A stretch of 64,000 nucleotides of DNA, from assembly GCF_000764205.1 (NCBI RefSeq), contig NZ_JQDZ01000007.1, positions 26,147-90,146 of the forward strand. The letters are read 5' to 3'. Shown in pieces: positions 56,819-64,000 of the stretch. Source of the stretch: Thalassotalea sp. ND16A (lineage in GTDB: Bacteria > Pseudomonadota > Gammaproteobacteria > Enterobacterales > Alteromonadaceae). How positions within the stretch are numbered: position 1 is the first letter of the stretch; every line of letters begins with the position of its first letter. The position numbers and the translations under genes are program-made. Below the pieces are notes generated by a model, which was given only the letters and a program-made list of their open reading frames with translations, was not told the origin of the DNA and made no database searches.

Positions 56819-56835
<17 letters not shown>
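54916..56835 (+). CDS. lpoA: Penicillin-binding protein activator LpoA (lipoprotein)
   Basis: LpoA is an outer-membrane lipoprotein that reaches through the periplasm to stimulate PBP1A. The roughly 639-residue product has a signal peptide with lipobox LLFGCSTP, a TPR-like N-terminal domain (about residues 50-240) and a C-terminal periplasmic-binding-protein-like domain beginning NISVLLPLSGREEPLGKAIQAGILAA. I prefer the GTG at 54916, which gives a normal signal peptide (MTKIIHS...); the longer frame from a TTG at 54856 adds 20 hydrophobic residues. It overlaps yraN by 17 nt. Order rsmI/lpoA-yraN-diaA-dolP is conserved. Confidence 0.92.
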
Positions 56836-57801
<966 letters not shown>

Positions 57802-57840
57802 CAATAAATATTTTAACCATTTAAAAATAGAAGTATCACC

Positions 57841-58404
57841 ATGAAAAAAATAGCCATCGCATTAATCAGTTTAACTTTACTGCAGGGTTGTGCCGTTGCC
57901 CTGTTAGCGGGTGCCGGTGCCGGTGCCGCATCTTATCATGATCGCCGTACTTTAGGATCACAGGTTGATGACCAGTCGATTGAAGTTAAAGCCTATAGTT
58001 TGCTTGCCGACGACAAGGCTCTTGATGAGCAAACCAGAATCCAGATTGTTAGCCTAAATGGCACGGTTTTGGTGGTTGGCCAGGCGCCAACAAAACAATT
58101 AAAAGACAAAGTGATAACAACGATTTCGGGAATTCAGGGCATAACTAAACTGCATAATCAAATTCGCATTGCCCGTTTAACGACGATGGGAACGCGCACC
58201 AATGACACCTGGTTAACCACCAAAGTGAAAACCGAATTATTAGCGTCAGATAAAATTGACGGTACTGCCATTAAAGTGGTTACCGAAGACTCTGAAGTGT
58301 TCCTGATGGGCTTAGTGAAAGCCAATGAAGCGAATATCGCCGTAAATATTGTTCGCAATGTCACAGGCGTTGCCCGTGTTTATAAGGCGTTTCAGGCGAT
58401 ATAG
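57841..58404 (+). CDS. dolP: Outer-membrane lipoprotein DolP (two BON domains)
   Basis: DolP (formerly YraP) is a lipoprotein at the division site that maintains outer-membrane integrity. The 187-residue product has a lipoprotein signal with LLQGCAVALLAGAGAGAASY (Cys at about residue 17) and two BON domains, at about 45-110 (RIQIVSLNGTVLVVGQAP) and 120-187 (VVTEDSEVFLMGLVKANEA). The gene is the last of the lpoA operon and ends before a strong shared terminator. Confidence 0.95.
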   Translation: MKKIAIALISLTLLQGCAVALLAGAGAGAASYHDRRTLGSQVDDQSIEVKAYSLLADDKALDEQTRIQIVSLNGTVLVVGQAPTKQLKDKVITTISGIQGITKLHNQIRIARLTTMGTRTNDTWLTTKVKTELLASDKIDGTAIKVVTEDSEVFLMGLVKANEANIAVNIVRNVTGVARVYKAFQAI

Positions 58405-58450
58405 GGACGAGAAACGAGAAACTAAAGCTTTGCTCTTCGTTTCTCGCATA

Positions 58451-58478
58451 AAAAAGCCGGTCGCAGACCGGCTTTTTT
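58451..58478. terminator. Bidirectional terminator between dolP and sspB
   Basis: AAAAAAGCCGGTC, loop GCA and GACCGGCTTTTTT form a perfect stem with A and T tracts on both sides, so it can stop transcription from either convergent operon. A weaker imperfect inverted repeat of GAGAAACGA type lies just before it (58406-58447). Confidence 0.95.
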
Positions 58479-58519
58479 GTGTTCTCAGAAAAGTCATTAG
58501 CTAATGACTTTTCGACCTT

Positions 58520-58927
58520 CTACTTTACGATTGATAAACTCGGCTTGCCTTTCTTTTCCGGCTTAACCGCTTCGACTTCTTCAATGCCATCAGCATCGGC
58601 TTCGGGATAATCAACGGAAAAAGATGAACCTACACCATTTTCTCTGGCGTATATAGCCCCTACGGCTTCAAAAGGAACATAAAGATGTTCCACTTTTCCA
58701 CCAAAGCGCGCCGAAAACTCGATGACCTCACCAGCCATTGAAATAGCCCCCAAAGATGCAGGGGAAATATTTAAAATAATTTGGCCATCTTCAATATATT
58801 GCTCTGGCACCATTACATTAGGGTAGTTGGCATCAACGGCAATATATGGCGTTAGCTCGTTATCTAAAATCCAATCGTAAAAAGCCCTGATTAAATAGGG
58901 CTTGTTTGACGTCATTTCTACAGACAT
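58520..58927 (-). CDS. sspB: ClpXP protease specificity-enhancing factor SspB
   Basis: SspB tethers ssrA-tagged proteins to ClpXP. The 135-residue product has the substrate-binding domain (about residues 1-110: KPYLIRAFYDWILDNELTPYIAVDANYPNV, SPASLGAISMAGEVIEFSARFGG), a flexible acidic linker and the C-terminal ClpX-binding tail KKGKPSLSIVK. The gene follows sspA by 9 nt; the pair is conserved after the bc1 and ribosomal protein operons. Confidence 0.97.
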   Translation of the reverse strand: MSVEMTSNKPYLIRAFYDWILDNELTPYIAVDANYPNVMVPEQYIEDGQIILNISPASLGAISMAGEVIEFSARFGGKVEHLYVPFEAVGAIYARENGVGSSFSVDYPEADADGIEEVEAVKPEKKGKPSLSIVK

Positions 58928-58936
58928 AAACGGCTA

Positions 58937-59578
58937 TTATGCTGGACGACCAAAACGTAATTCACGTTCTGCTTCGGTTAATGATGCCTGAAATGATTCT
59001 CTATCAAACAAACGTAACATATAGTTTTTCAACTCTTTGCTACCTTGGCCCGATAATTCAATACCAAATGCAGGTAAACGCCATAATAGCGGAGCAAGGT
59101 AACAATCTACCAGGCTGAACTCTTCACTCATGAAATACGGGGCTTCATTTAATACTGGAGCTATGCTTAACAAGCTCTCACGCAATTCCTGACGGGCGCT
59201 GTCAGCAGCTTCGGCTGAGCCTGAAATAATCGTTAAAGCAAGGCTATACCAGTCACTTTCGATGCGATGCATCATCAAACGGCTACGGCCACGAGCAACA
59301 GGATATACCGGCATTAATGGTGGATGAGGAAAACGCTCATCTAAGTATTCCATAATGATTTTAGCTTCATAAAGCGCTAATTCACGGTCAATTAATGTAG
59401 GTACGGTTCCGTATGGATTTAAGTCGATTAAATCTTCAGGTAAGTTATCCATTTCCACTAAATGTATATCAACGCCTACGCCTTTTTCAGCTAATACGAT
59501 ACGTGCCTGGTGGCTATACATATCATCAGCGTGTGAAAACAGGGTCATTACCGAACGTTTGTTGGCGGCTACAGCCAT
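58937..59578 (-). CDS. sspA: Stringent starvation protein A (RNA polymerase-associated)
   Basis: SspA is a glutathione-S-transferase-fold protein that binds RNA polymerase and acts in stationary phase and acid stress. The 213-residue product begins MAVAANKRSVMTLFSHADDM, nearly identical to E. coli, with RIVLAEKGV, DLNPYGTVPTLIDRELALYEAKIIMEYLDERFPHPPLMPVYPVARGRSR (PHPP motif) and EFSLVDCYLAPLLWRLP. The ATG at 59578 follows GGAGGATAT; the 15-codon upstream extension is not used. Confidence 0.98.
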   Translation of the reverse strand: MAVAANKRSVMTLFSHADDMYSHQARIVLAEKGVGVDIHLVEMDNLPEDLIDLNPYGTVPTLIDRELALYEAKIIMEYLDERFPHPPLMPVYPVARGRSRLMMHRIESDWYSLALTIISGSAEAADSARQELRESLLSIAPVLNEAPYFMSEEFSLVDCYLAPLLWRLPAFGIELSGQGSKELKNYMLRLFDRESFQASLTEAERELRFGRPA

Positions 59579-59761
59579 ATATCCTCCAAAGAGTTTGTCA
59601 AATAGTTGTATTAAGCAATACAACCAGGTTGTGCAAATATTGCAACAAGGTCATAACAGACAATTTAATTGTTATCAGTTACGACAAAGGGGCTATCTAC
59701 TAATATCACTTAGCCAGTGACAAAAGTATAGCCCCAAATTTATCATCTTAAGATAAAAATA

Positions 59762-60511
59762 TTAGTGCACGTCGCGCCAATATTCTTTCTTCAATAAGTA
59801 ACTAAAGATAAATAGGATCACTAAGAAACCCAGTACCCAGTAACCTAAACGGTGACGCTCAACTTTACTCGGTTCACCGGTATATTCTAAAAAGTTAACT
59901 AAGTCACGAACCACAACGTCGTATTCAGCTGGTGTTAATTCACCTGGCTGAGTCAGCACAAGATCCGAATTGGCAAGCGGACGTTGTTGATCAGCGGGTA
60001 ATTTCAACATCGCTTTTGCTTCATCCGATAACTCTTGTACACCTTGTAACTGTTGGAAAACATGCGGCATACCAACATCTTTAAAGACAATGTTATTGAC
60101 GCCAAATGGACGATCACCATCACTGTAAAAAGAACGAAGGTAAGTGTATAACCAGTCGCTGCTTCTGAAACGAGTCACTAGCGTTAAATCTGGTGGCGCA
60201 GAACCAAACCAGGATTCAGCTTCTTTTTTCGGCATGGTATTGGTCATGTGATCACCCACTTTTTCACCGGTGAACATCAAGGTAGCAATGCCTTCTTCTT
60301 CATCGATATCTAAATCGGCAAAAGTACGGTTATAACGTTGATATTGTAACTCATGACAACCTAAACAATTATTGACGTAGGTACTAGCACCATTGCGTAA
60401 AGATTGTTTGTCAGTAATGTCATTGTTGGCGTGGTCTAATGGACCACCGCCGCCTGCAGCTAGCGCCAAAGAAGGTACTAGCGTTAATAGAGCAATTATT
60501 ATTTTTTTCAT
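59762..60511 (-). CDS. petC: Ubiquinol-cytochrome c reductase, cytochrome c1
   Basis: Cytochrome c1 passes electrons from the Rieske protein to soluble cytochrome c. The 249-residue product has a Sec signal peptide (MKKIIIALLTLVPSLALAAGG), heme motif CLGCHELQ at about residue 49, an axial Met region (VFKDVGMPHVFQQLQG) and one C-terminal membrane anchor (LGYWVLGFLVILFIFSYLL). The gene is third in the pet operon and starts overlapping the petB stop. Confidence 0.97.
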   Translation of the reverse strand: MKKIIIALLTLVPSLALAAGGGGPLDHANNDITDKQSLRNGASTYVNNCLGCHELQYQRYNRTFADLDIDEEEGIATLMFTGEKVGDHMTNTMPKKEAESWFGSAPPDLTLVTRFRSSDWLYTYLRSFYSDGDRPFGVNNIVFKDVGMPHVFQQLQGVQELSDEAKAMLKLPADQQRPLANSDLVLTQPGELTPAEYDVVVRDLVNFLEYTGEPSKVERHRLGYWVLGFLVILFIFSYLLKKEYWRDVH

Positions 60512-61776
60512 TATTTAGTCACCCTTTCTGGAACCGGCTTAGTATTCTCATCTTTCGAGTAGAACCAAAGCGCTACGAAGAAACCAAAATAACCAAGTGT
60601 GGCAATTCGACCAATCAAGTTTGCAAGGTCAGAGGCTGGCATCGTACCTAATACACCTAACACGATAAAACAAATCGTGAACTGAACCAGGTTAGCAAAG
60701 TGAGCCTTGCTGCGGAAACGGAACGATTTAACCGTGCCTCTGTCAAACCATGGCAGGGCAAATAGCATACCGATAGCTGCGAACATGCCTAACATGCCGA
60801 TTAATTTATCTGGGATAACACGTAAAATGGTGTAGAACGGACCAAAATACCATACTGGCACTATGTGCTCAGGAGTCTTCAAACCATTGGCAGGCGTAAA
60901 GTTCGGCGCCTCAAGGAAGTAACCACCACCTTCCGGAGCAAAGAACATTACCCAGCAGAACAATAGTAAGAAACCAACAACACCCATAATGTCTTTTACC
61001 GAATAGTACGGGTGGAATGGTATCGCATCGACAATATCGTATTTGTCGGTATACGCTTTATGGAAAGTAAATTTACTTTTCTCACTGTCACTCACACTAC
61101 CTTTCTTCTTCTTAATGTCGGTACCTTCAGGGTTGTTTGATCCCACTTCGTGCAGCGCTAAAATGTGCAAGAATACCAGGATAACCAATACCAGAGGTAA
61201 AGCGATAACGTGTAAAGCGAAGAAACGATTTAACGTAGCGCCAGAGATAACATAGTCACCACGGATCCAGGTAGTCAAGTCATCACCAATCACCGGAATT
61301 GCACCAAATAATGAAATAATTACCTGTGCGCCCCAGTAACTCATGTTACCCCAAGGCAATAAGTAACCCATGAATGCTTCAGCCATCAACACTAAGTAGA
61401 TCAACATACCGAAGATCCACAACAATTCACGTGGTTTTTGGTATGAGCCGTACATTAAGCCACGGTACATGTGTAAATAAACAACGATGAAAAATGCCGA
61501 CGCACCAGTTGAATGCATATAACGTAATAACCAACCGTAGTCGACATCACGCATGATATATTCAACAGAAGCAAATGCCCCTTCACCTGAAGGTACATAG
61601 TTCATTGTTAACCAAATGCCGGTAACGATTTGGTTCACTAGTACTAACATGGCCAGTGAGCCAAAGAAGTACCAGAAGTTAAAGTTTTTCGGTGCCGGGT
61701 ACTGGGCTAAATGCTTATTCCAGCAGTCGGTGACCGGTAAACGCTTGTCGATCCAAGCCATAAAATTAGCAAACAT
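60511..61776 (-). CDS. petB: Ubiquinol-cytochrome c reductase, cytochrome b
   Basis: Cytochrome b holds the quinol oxidation and reduction sites and two b hemes. The 421-residue protein has eight or nine membrane helices, the heme ligands in LRYMHSTGASAFFIVVYLHMYRG and RFFALHVIALPLVLVILVFLHILALHEVGSNNPEG, and the Qo-site residues in PYYSVKDIMG and the equivalent of PEWY seen as PEHIVPVWYFGPFYTILR. The latter is the normal proteobacterial pattern. Overlaps petA and petC by one base. Confidence 0.98.
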   Translation of the reverse strand: MFANFMAWIDKRLPVTDCWNKHLAQYPAPKNFNFWYFFGSLAMLVLVNQIVTGIWLTMNYVPSGEGAFASVEYIMRDVDYGWLLRYMHSTGASAFFIVVYLHMYRGLMYGSYQKPRELLWIFGMLIYLVLMAEAFMGYLLPWGNMSYWGAQVIISLFGAIPVIGDDLTTWIRGDYVISGATLNRFFALHVIALPLVLVILVFLHILALHEVGSNNPEGTDIKKKKGSVSDSEKSKFTFHKAYTDKYDIVDAIPFHPYYSVKDIMGVVGFLLLFCWVMFFAPEGGGYFLEAPNFTPANGLKTPEHIVPVWYFGPFYTILRVIPDKLIGMLGMFAAIGMLFALPWFDRGTVKSFRFRSKAHFANLVQFTICFIVLGVLGTMPASDLANLIGRIATLGYFGFFVALWFYSKDENTKPVPERVTK

Positions 61777-62366
61777 TATGCATCTCCTTTGCCGATACCA
61801 ATAATTAAGGTACCTTCAGATGGGAAAGAATGCTCTGGAACCACCAAATTAAGTGGTGCTGGAACACCTGCAAAAACGCGACCAGCCATATCAAATTTTG
61901 AACCGTGACATGGACAAAAGAAACCGTAATCTACGCCTTCAACCTGTTCAGAAAAATCGCCTTTGTGATACGTTGGGGCACAACCTAAGTGAGTACATAC
62001 ACCTTCAGCGACTAGAAATTCTGGGTTAATTGAGCGATGCTGATTTTTAGCATACGCAGGTTGTTGTGCTTCAGCAGATTGCGGGTCACGCAATTGATCT
62101 TCAACAATTGATAAGCTATCAATGATTTCTTGGCTACGACGTACGATATACACTGGTTTGCCACGGTATTCCGCACGAATTAACTGACCAGTAGCAATCT
62201 TGCTAACATTTACTTCAACTGGAGCACCGGCAGCTTTCGCCTTGGCACTTGGATTCCAGGAAGCAATGAATGGCACAGCAGCACCTGCAACGCCTGCAGC
62301 ACCAACTACCGAAGTAGCAGCGGTCAGGAAACGTCGACGGCCGTTGTTCACGGGCGCATTGCTCAT
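61776..62366 (-). CDS. petA: Ubiquinol-cytochrome c reductase, Rieske iron-sulfur subunit
   Basis: The Rieske subunit takes the first electron from quinol. The 196-residue product has a twin-arginine-type start (NGRRRFLTAATSVVGAAG), which also serves as membrane anchor, and cluster-binding motifs CTHLGCAPTY and CPCHGSKFD. The ATG at 62366 follows GGAGAA; the longer frame from 62393 is not supported. First gene of petABC. Confidence 0.97.
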   Translation of the reverse strand: MSNAPVNNGRRRFLTAATSVVGAAGVAGAAVPFIASWNPSAKAKAAGAPVEVNVSKIATGQLIRAEYRGKPVYIVRRSQEIIDSLSIVEDQLRDPQSAEAQQPAYAKNQHRSINPEFLVAEGVCTHLGCAPTYHKGDFSEQVEGVDYGFFCPCHGSKFDMAGRVFAGVPAPLNLVVPEHSFPSEGTLIIGIGKGDA

Positions 62367-62714
62367 TTCATTTCTCCAATATTTAATAGACACATTTTTA
62401 GAATTTGTTTTTATATAACAACACTTTACGTCGCTATTATGGCTGCACCTTGTATTTTATTAGCAAACGTAAACTAAAGATGACAAAAGGCAGTAAAAAA
62501 ATTTTGTCTATGATAAAGAATTGGGCGTTTTTTTACAAGATAAAACCTTACCTTAACTGCGCTTATTTTGGAGTAATACAGGCATTTTATTGTGCTATCG
62601 CAAAGTTATGGAAAATAAAGTGAGTTATGAAGAATTGGTTGAGAGAATGTGCAAAAAAAAACCGACGCAAGCGTCGGTTTTTGTATTCGATAAGTTGATA
62701 CCCGAAGGTAAATA
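62367..62714. promoter_or_regulatory. petA-rpsI spacer with rpsI terminator at 62653-62680
   Basis: The 348-nt gap lies between two minus-strand operons. Near rpsI a terminator hairpin (AAACCGACGC and GCGTCGGTTT, loop AA, 62659-62680) is followed on the minus strand by a T run. The rest is AT-rich and should contain the petABC promoter, which I cannot place securely. No small gene is convincing. Confidence 0.7.
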
Positions 62715-63107
62715 TTAACGTTTTGAGAATTGTGGACGTTTACGCGCTTTGTGTAAACCAACTTTCTTACGTTCAACTTTACGAGCATCACGAGTTACAT
62801 AACCAGCTTTACGTAAACCTGAACGTAAAGTTTCGTCGAACTGCATTAATGCACGAGTGATGCCGTGACGGATTGCACCGGCTTGACCAGAAATACCACC
62901 ACCAACTACCGTGATGTTAAGATCAAACTTTTCAACCATTTCAACTAATTCAAGTGGTTGACGAACAACCATACGAGCTGTTGGACGACCGAAGTATACT
63001 TCGATGTCACGATTGTTAATTGTGATTGCACCGTTACCAGCTTTCATAAACACACGAGCTACAGAGCTCTTGCGACGACCAGTACCGTAATATTGATTAT
63101 CAGCCAT
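62715..63107 (-). CDS. rpsI: 30S ribosomal protein S9 (uS9)
   Basis: S9 reaches into the P site with its C-terminal tail. The 130-residue product has full family length: [70 protein letters not shown]. Cotranscribed with rplM, 3 nt apart; the terminator at 62653-62680 follows. Confidence 0.99.
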   Translation of the reverse strand: MADNQYYGTGRRKSSVARVFMKAGNGAITINNRDIEVYFGRPTARMVVRQPLELVEMVEKFDLNITVVGGGISGQAGAIRHGITRALMQFDETLRSGLRKAGYVTRDARKVERKKVGLHKARKRPQFSKR

Positions 63108-63110
63108 TGT

Positions 63111-63539
63111 CTATAACTCCAAAACTTTAGGTTGTTGTGCAGTATGCTTGTGCTCAGCACCAGCGTACACTTTTAATTTACGGAACATGTCACGACCTAG
63201 AGGGCCTTTTGGTAACATGCCTTTAACGGCAAACTCAATTGGACGTTCTGGAGCTTTATCAATTAGCTTCTCGAAGCTGATTTGTTTAAGGCCACCAACG
63301 AATTCAGTGTGCGAGTAGTAAATTTTGCCTTTCGCTTTGTTACCAGTTACTTTGACTTTGTCGGCATTGATAACAACAACATAATCGCCAACATCAACAC
63401 TTGGAGTGTATTCTGGCTTGTGCTTGCCACGCAAAATGCTGGCAATTTGAGTAGAGATACGGCCTAAAGTTTTACCTTCAGCGTCCACTACGAACCATTC
63501 GCGTTGTACGCTTTCTGGTTTAGCTGTAAAAGTTTTCAT
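63111..63539 (-). CDS. rplM: 50S ribosomal protein L13 (uL13)
   Basis: L13 is an early-assembly protein of the large subunit. The 142-residue product has the E. coli length and motifs [57 protein letters not shown] and the [20 protein letters not shown] signature. The start is the ATG at 63539 (a TTT-frame extension of four codons to 63551 is ignored). In E. coli L13 represses its own mRNA through the leader; the leader here is about 130 nt. Confidence 0.99.
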   Translation of the reverse strand: MKTFTAKPESVQREWFVVDAEGKTLGRISTQIASILRGKHKPEYTPSVDVGDYVVVINADKVKVTGNKAKGKIYYSHTEFVGGLKQISFEKLIDKAPERPIEFAVKGMLPKGPLGRDMFRKLKVYAGAEHKHTAQQPKVLEL

Positions 63540-63703
63540 TAAAAAACCCATTTTAAATAAAGTTACATAAATTAGTAATTAGTCACCCAATTACCGGTTT
63601 AAATAGGCTGCGCTATTACCCCTTCGAGTATCGAGCCCGGTGCTTTTTCAAGCGTAGTAACGTTGGGAGCCGCGATTATATAGATAAATGAATAAAAGAT
63701 CAC
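63540..63703 (-). promoter_or_regulatory. rplM-rpsI promoter and 5' leader
   Basis: On the minus strand TATAAT at 63680-63675 is a perfect -10 box; with a 17-nt spacer the -35 would be GTGATC (63703-63698), a weak match. The transcript would start near 63668 and have a leader of about 130 nt, long enough for L13 autoregulation as known in E. coli. Confidence 0.65.
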
Positions 63704-63723
63704 CTATATTTTTAAAATATAGG
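63703..63723. repeat. Perfect 21-bp AT-rich palindrome upstream of rplM
   Basis: Arms starting CCTATATTTT (63703-63712) and ending AAAATATAGG (63714-63723) are fully complementary around one T, followed on the plus strand by GAG and T-rich sequence. It overlaps the -35 of the rplM promoter. It may terminate plus-strand transcription or be a regulator site. Confidence 0.65.
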
Positions 63724-64000
63724 GAGTTTTTTACTTTTTTTCGTAAAAACATTAAAAAAGAACATGCAGACCACAACTTCGTTGTTTTCTTAGTTCTAGA
63801 AACGGGAAACGAGAAACGAAGAGCCATTGTTTCTAAGCACGTTTTGAATTTAGGAGGTCCCGTTCAACAGCATAACGGGATGCCTGTTATTAGCTTTTGT
63901 CAAATTTCTAAGCTGGAAAAGCTATGTTTGGATCATATTTTTTGTGATTCACCATTATCTGGTACGCTATCCTCAATATCTTTTTCGCAAGAATGCAAAG
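63724..64000. other. Window-end region without a recognised gene
   Basis: It holds a GAGAAACGAA-type repeat at about 63801-63823, a TCCCGTT/AACGGGA inverted repeat at about 63858-63880, and a plus-strand frame from an ATG at 63880 that is open to the window edge (MPVISFCQISKLEKLCLDHI...). The frame resembles nothing I know, lacks a ribosome binding site and may be noise. Confidence 0.4.

Noticed and set aside
62405..62623. Open frame of 72 codons upstream of petA
   Set aside because: No ribosome binding site, low-complexity AT-rich coding and position in the expected petABC promoter region.
63880..64000. Start of ZapE or another conserved gene divergent from rplM
   Set aside because: The 40 visible residues do not resemble the ZapE N-terminus or any family I know, and the frame is cut by the window edge.

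Overview
The window is chromosomal DNA of a marine gammaproteobacterium, most likely Alteromonadales and probably Colwelliaceae (Colwellia or Thalassotalea type). This rests on the E. coli-like order of the conserved blocks, the AT-rich composition and the protein sequences themselves (SspA, rplM, ZapD, DUF3465, DciA beside lpxC). No database search was possible, so the genus is inference. Almost all of the window is core genome. I see no insertion sequence, integrase, phage gene, CRISPR array, rRNA or tRNA.

Layout. 1-8.1 kb: the coaE (partial)-zapD-yacG block, interrupted by an LTA-synthase-type sulfatase on the opposite strand. It is followed by a DUF3465 protein, a ten-copy array of 25-bp hairpin repeats, mutT, a second repeat-rich spacer and secA. 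8.1-10.6 kb: an M23 peptidase, the helicase-loader candidate dciA, and lpxC. 10.9-28.1 kb: a complete division and cell wall (dcw) cluster on the minus strand, in the order mraZ-rsmH-ftsL-ftsI-murE-murF-mraY-murD-ftsW-murG-murC-ddl-ftsQ-ftsA-ftsZ, most genes overlapping by 1-14 nt. A clear MraZ operator lies upstream of mraZ. 28.5-38.3 kb: pgi, a 1715-residue hybrid sensor kinase, a malic enzyme with an ACT domain, and a cysteine synthase-like gene. 38.5-48.3 kb: an exported alpha/beta hydrolase-like protein, then a six-gene efflux operon (membrane fusion protein, ABC ATPase, two MacB-type permeases, sigma-54 response regulator, histidine kinase) preceded by a sigma-54 promoter and palindromic enhancer candidates. 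48.4-52.1 kb: the accessory part, holding a LysR regulator divergent from a frameshifted glutaredoxin gene and an exported Asp-nucleophile hydrolase, then a flavodoxin-type reductase behind a SoxR box, a truncated soxR, a partial copy of RNase P RNA and the real rnpB. 52.1-64 kb: alkaline phosphatase with a Pho box, rsmI/lpoA-yraN-diaA-dolP, sspAB, petABC (cytochrome bc1) and rplM-rpsI.

How the genes work together. The dcw genes make lipid II (MurC-G, MraY, Ddl) and the septal machine (FtsZ, A, Q, L, I, W), and lpxC commits precursor to lipid A. The efflux operon appears self-contained: its own two-component system would activate the sigma-54 promoter in front of its pump. lpoA, dolP, diaA and zapD add envelope-synthesis and cell-cycle functions.

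The least ordinary stretch is 49.4-52.1 kb. A single-base deletion in the glutaredoxin gene, a soxR cut after its helix-turn-helix beside an intact SoxR box, and a diverged tandem fragment of rnpB lie within about 2.5 kb and suggest local rearrangement and decay. The 25-bp hairpin array and a dispersed GTACC-rich repeat family are the other unexplained structures.
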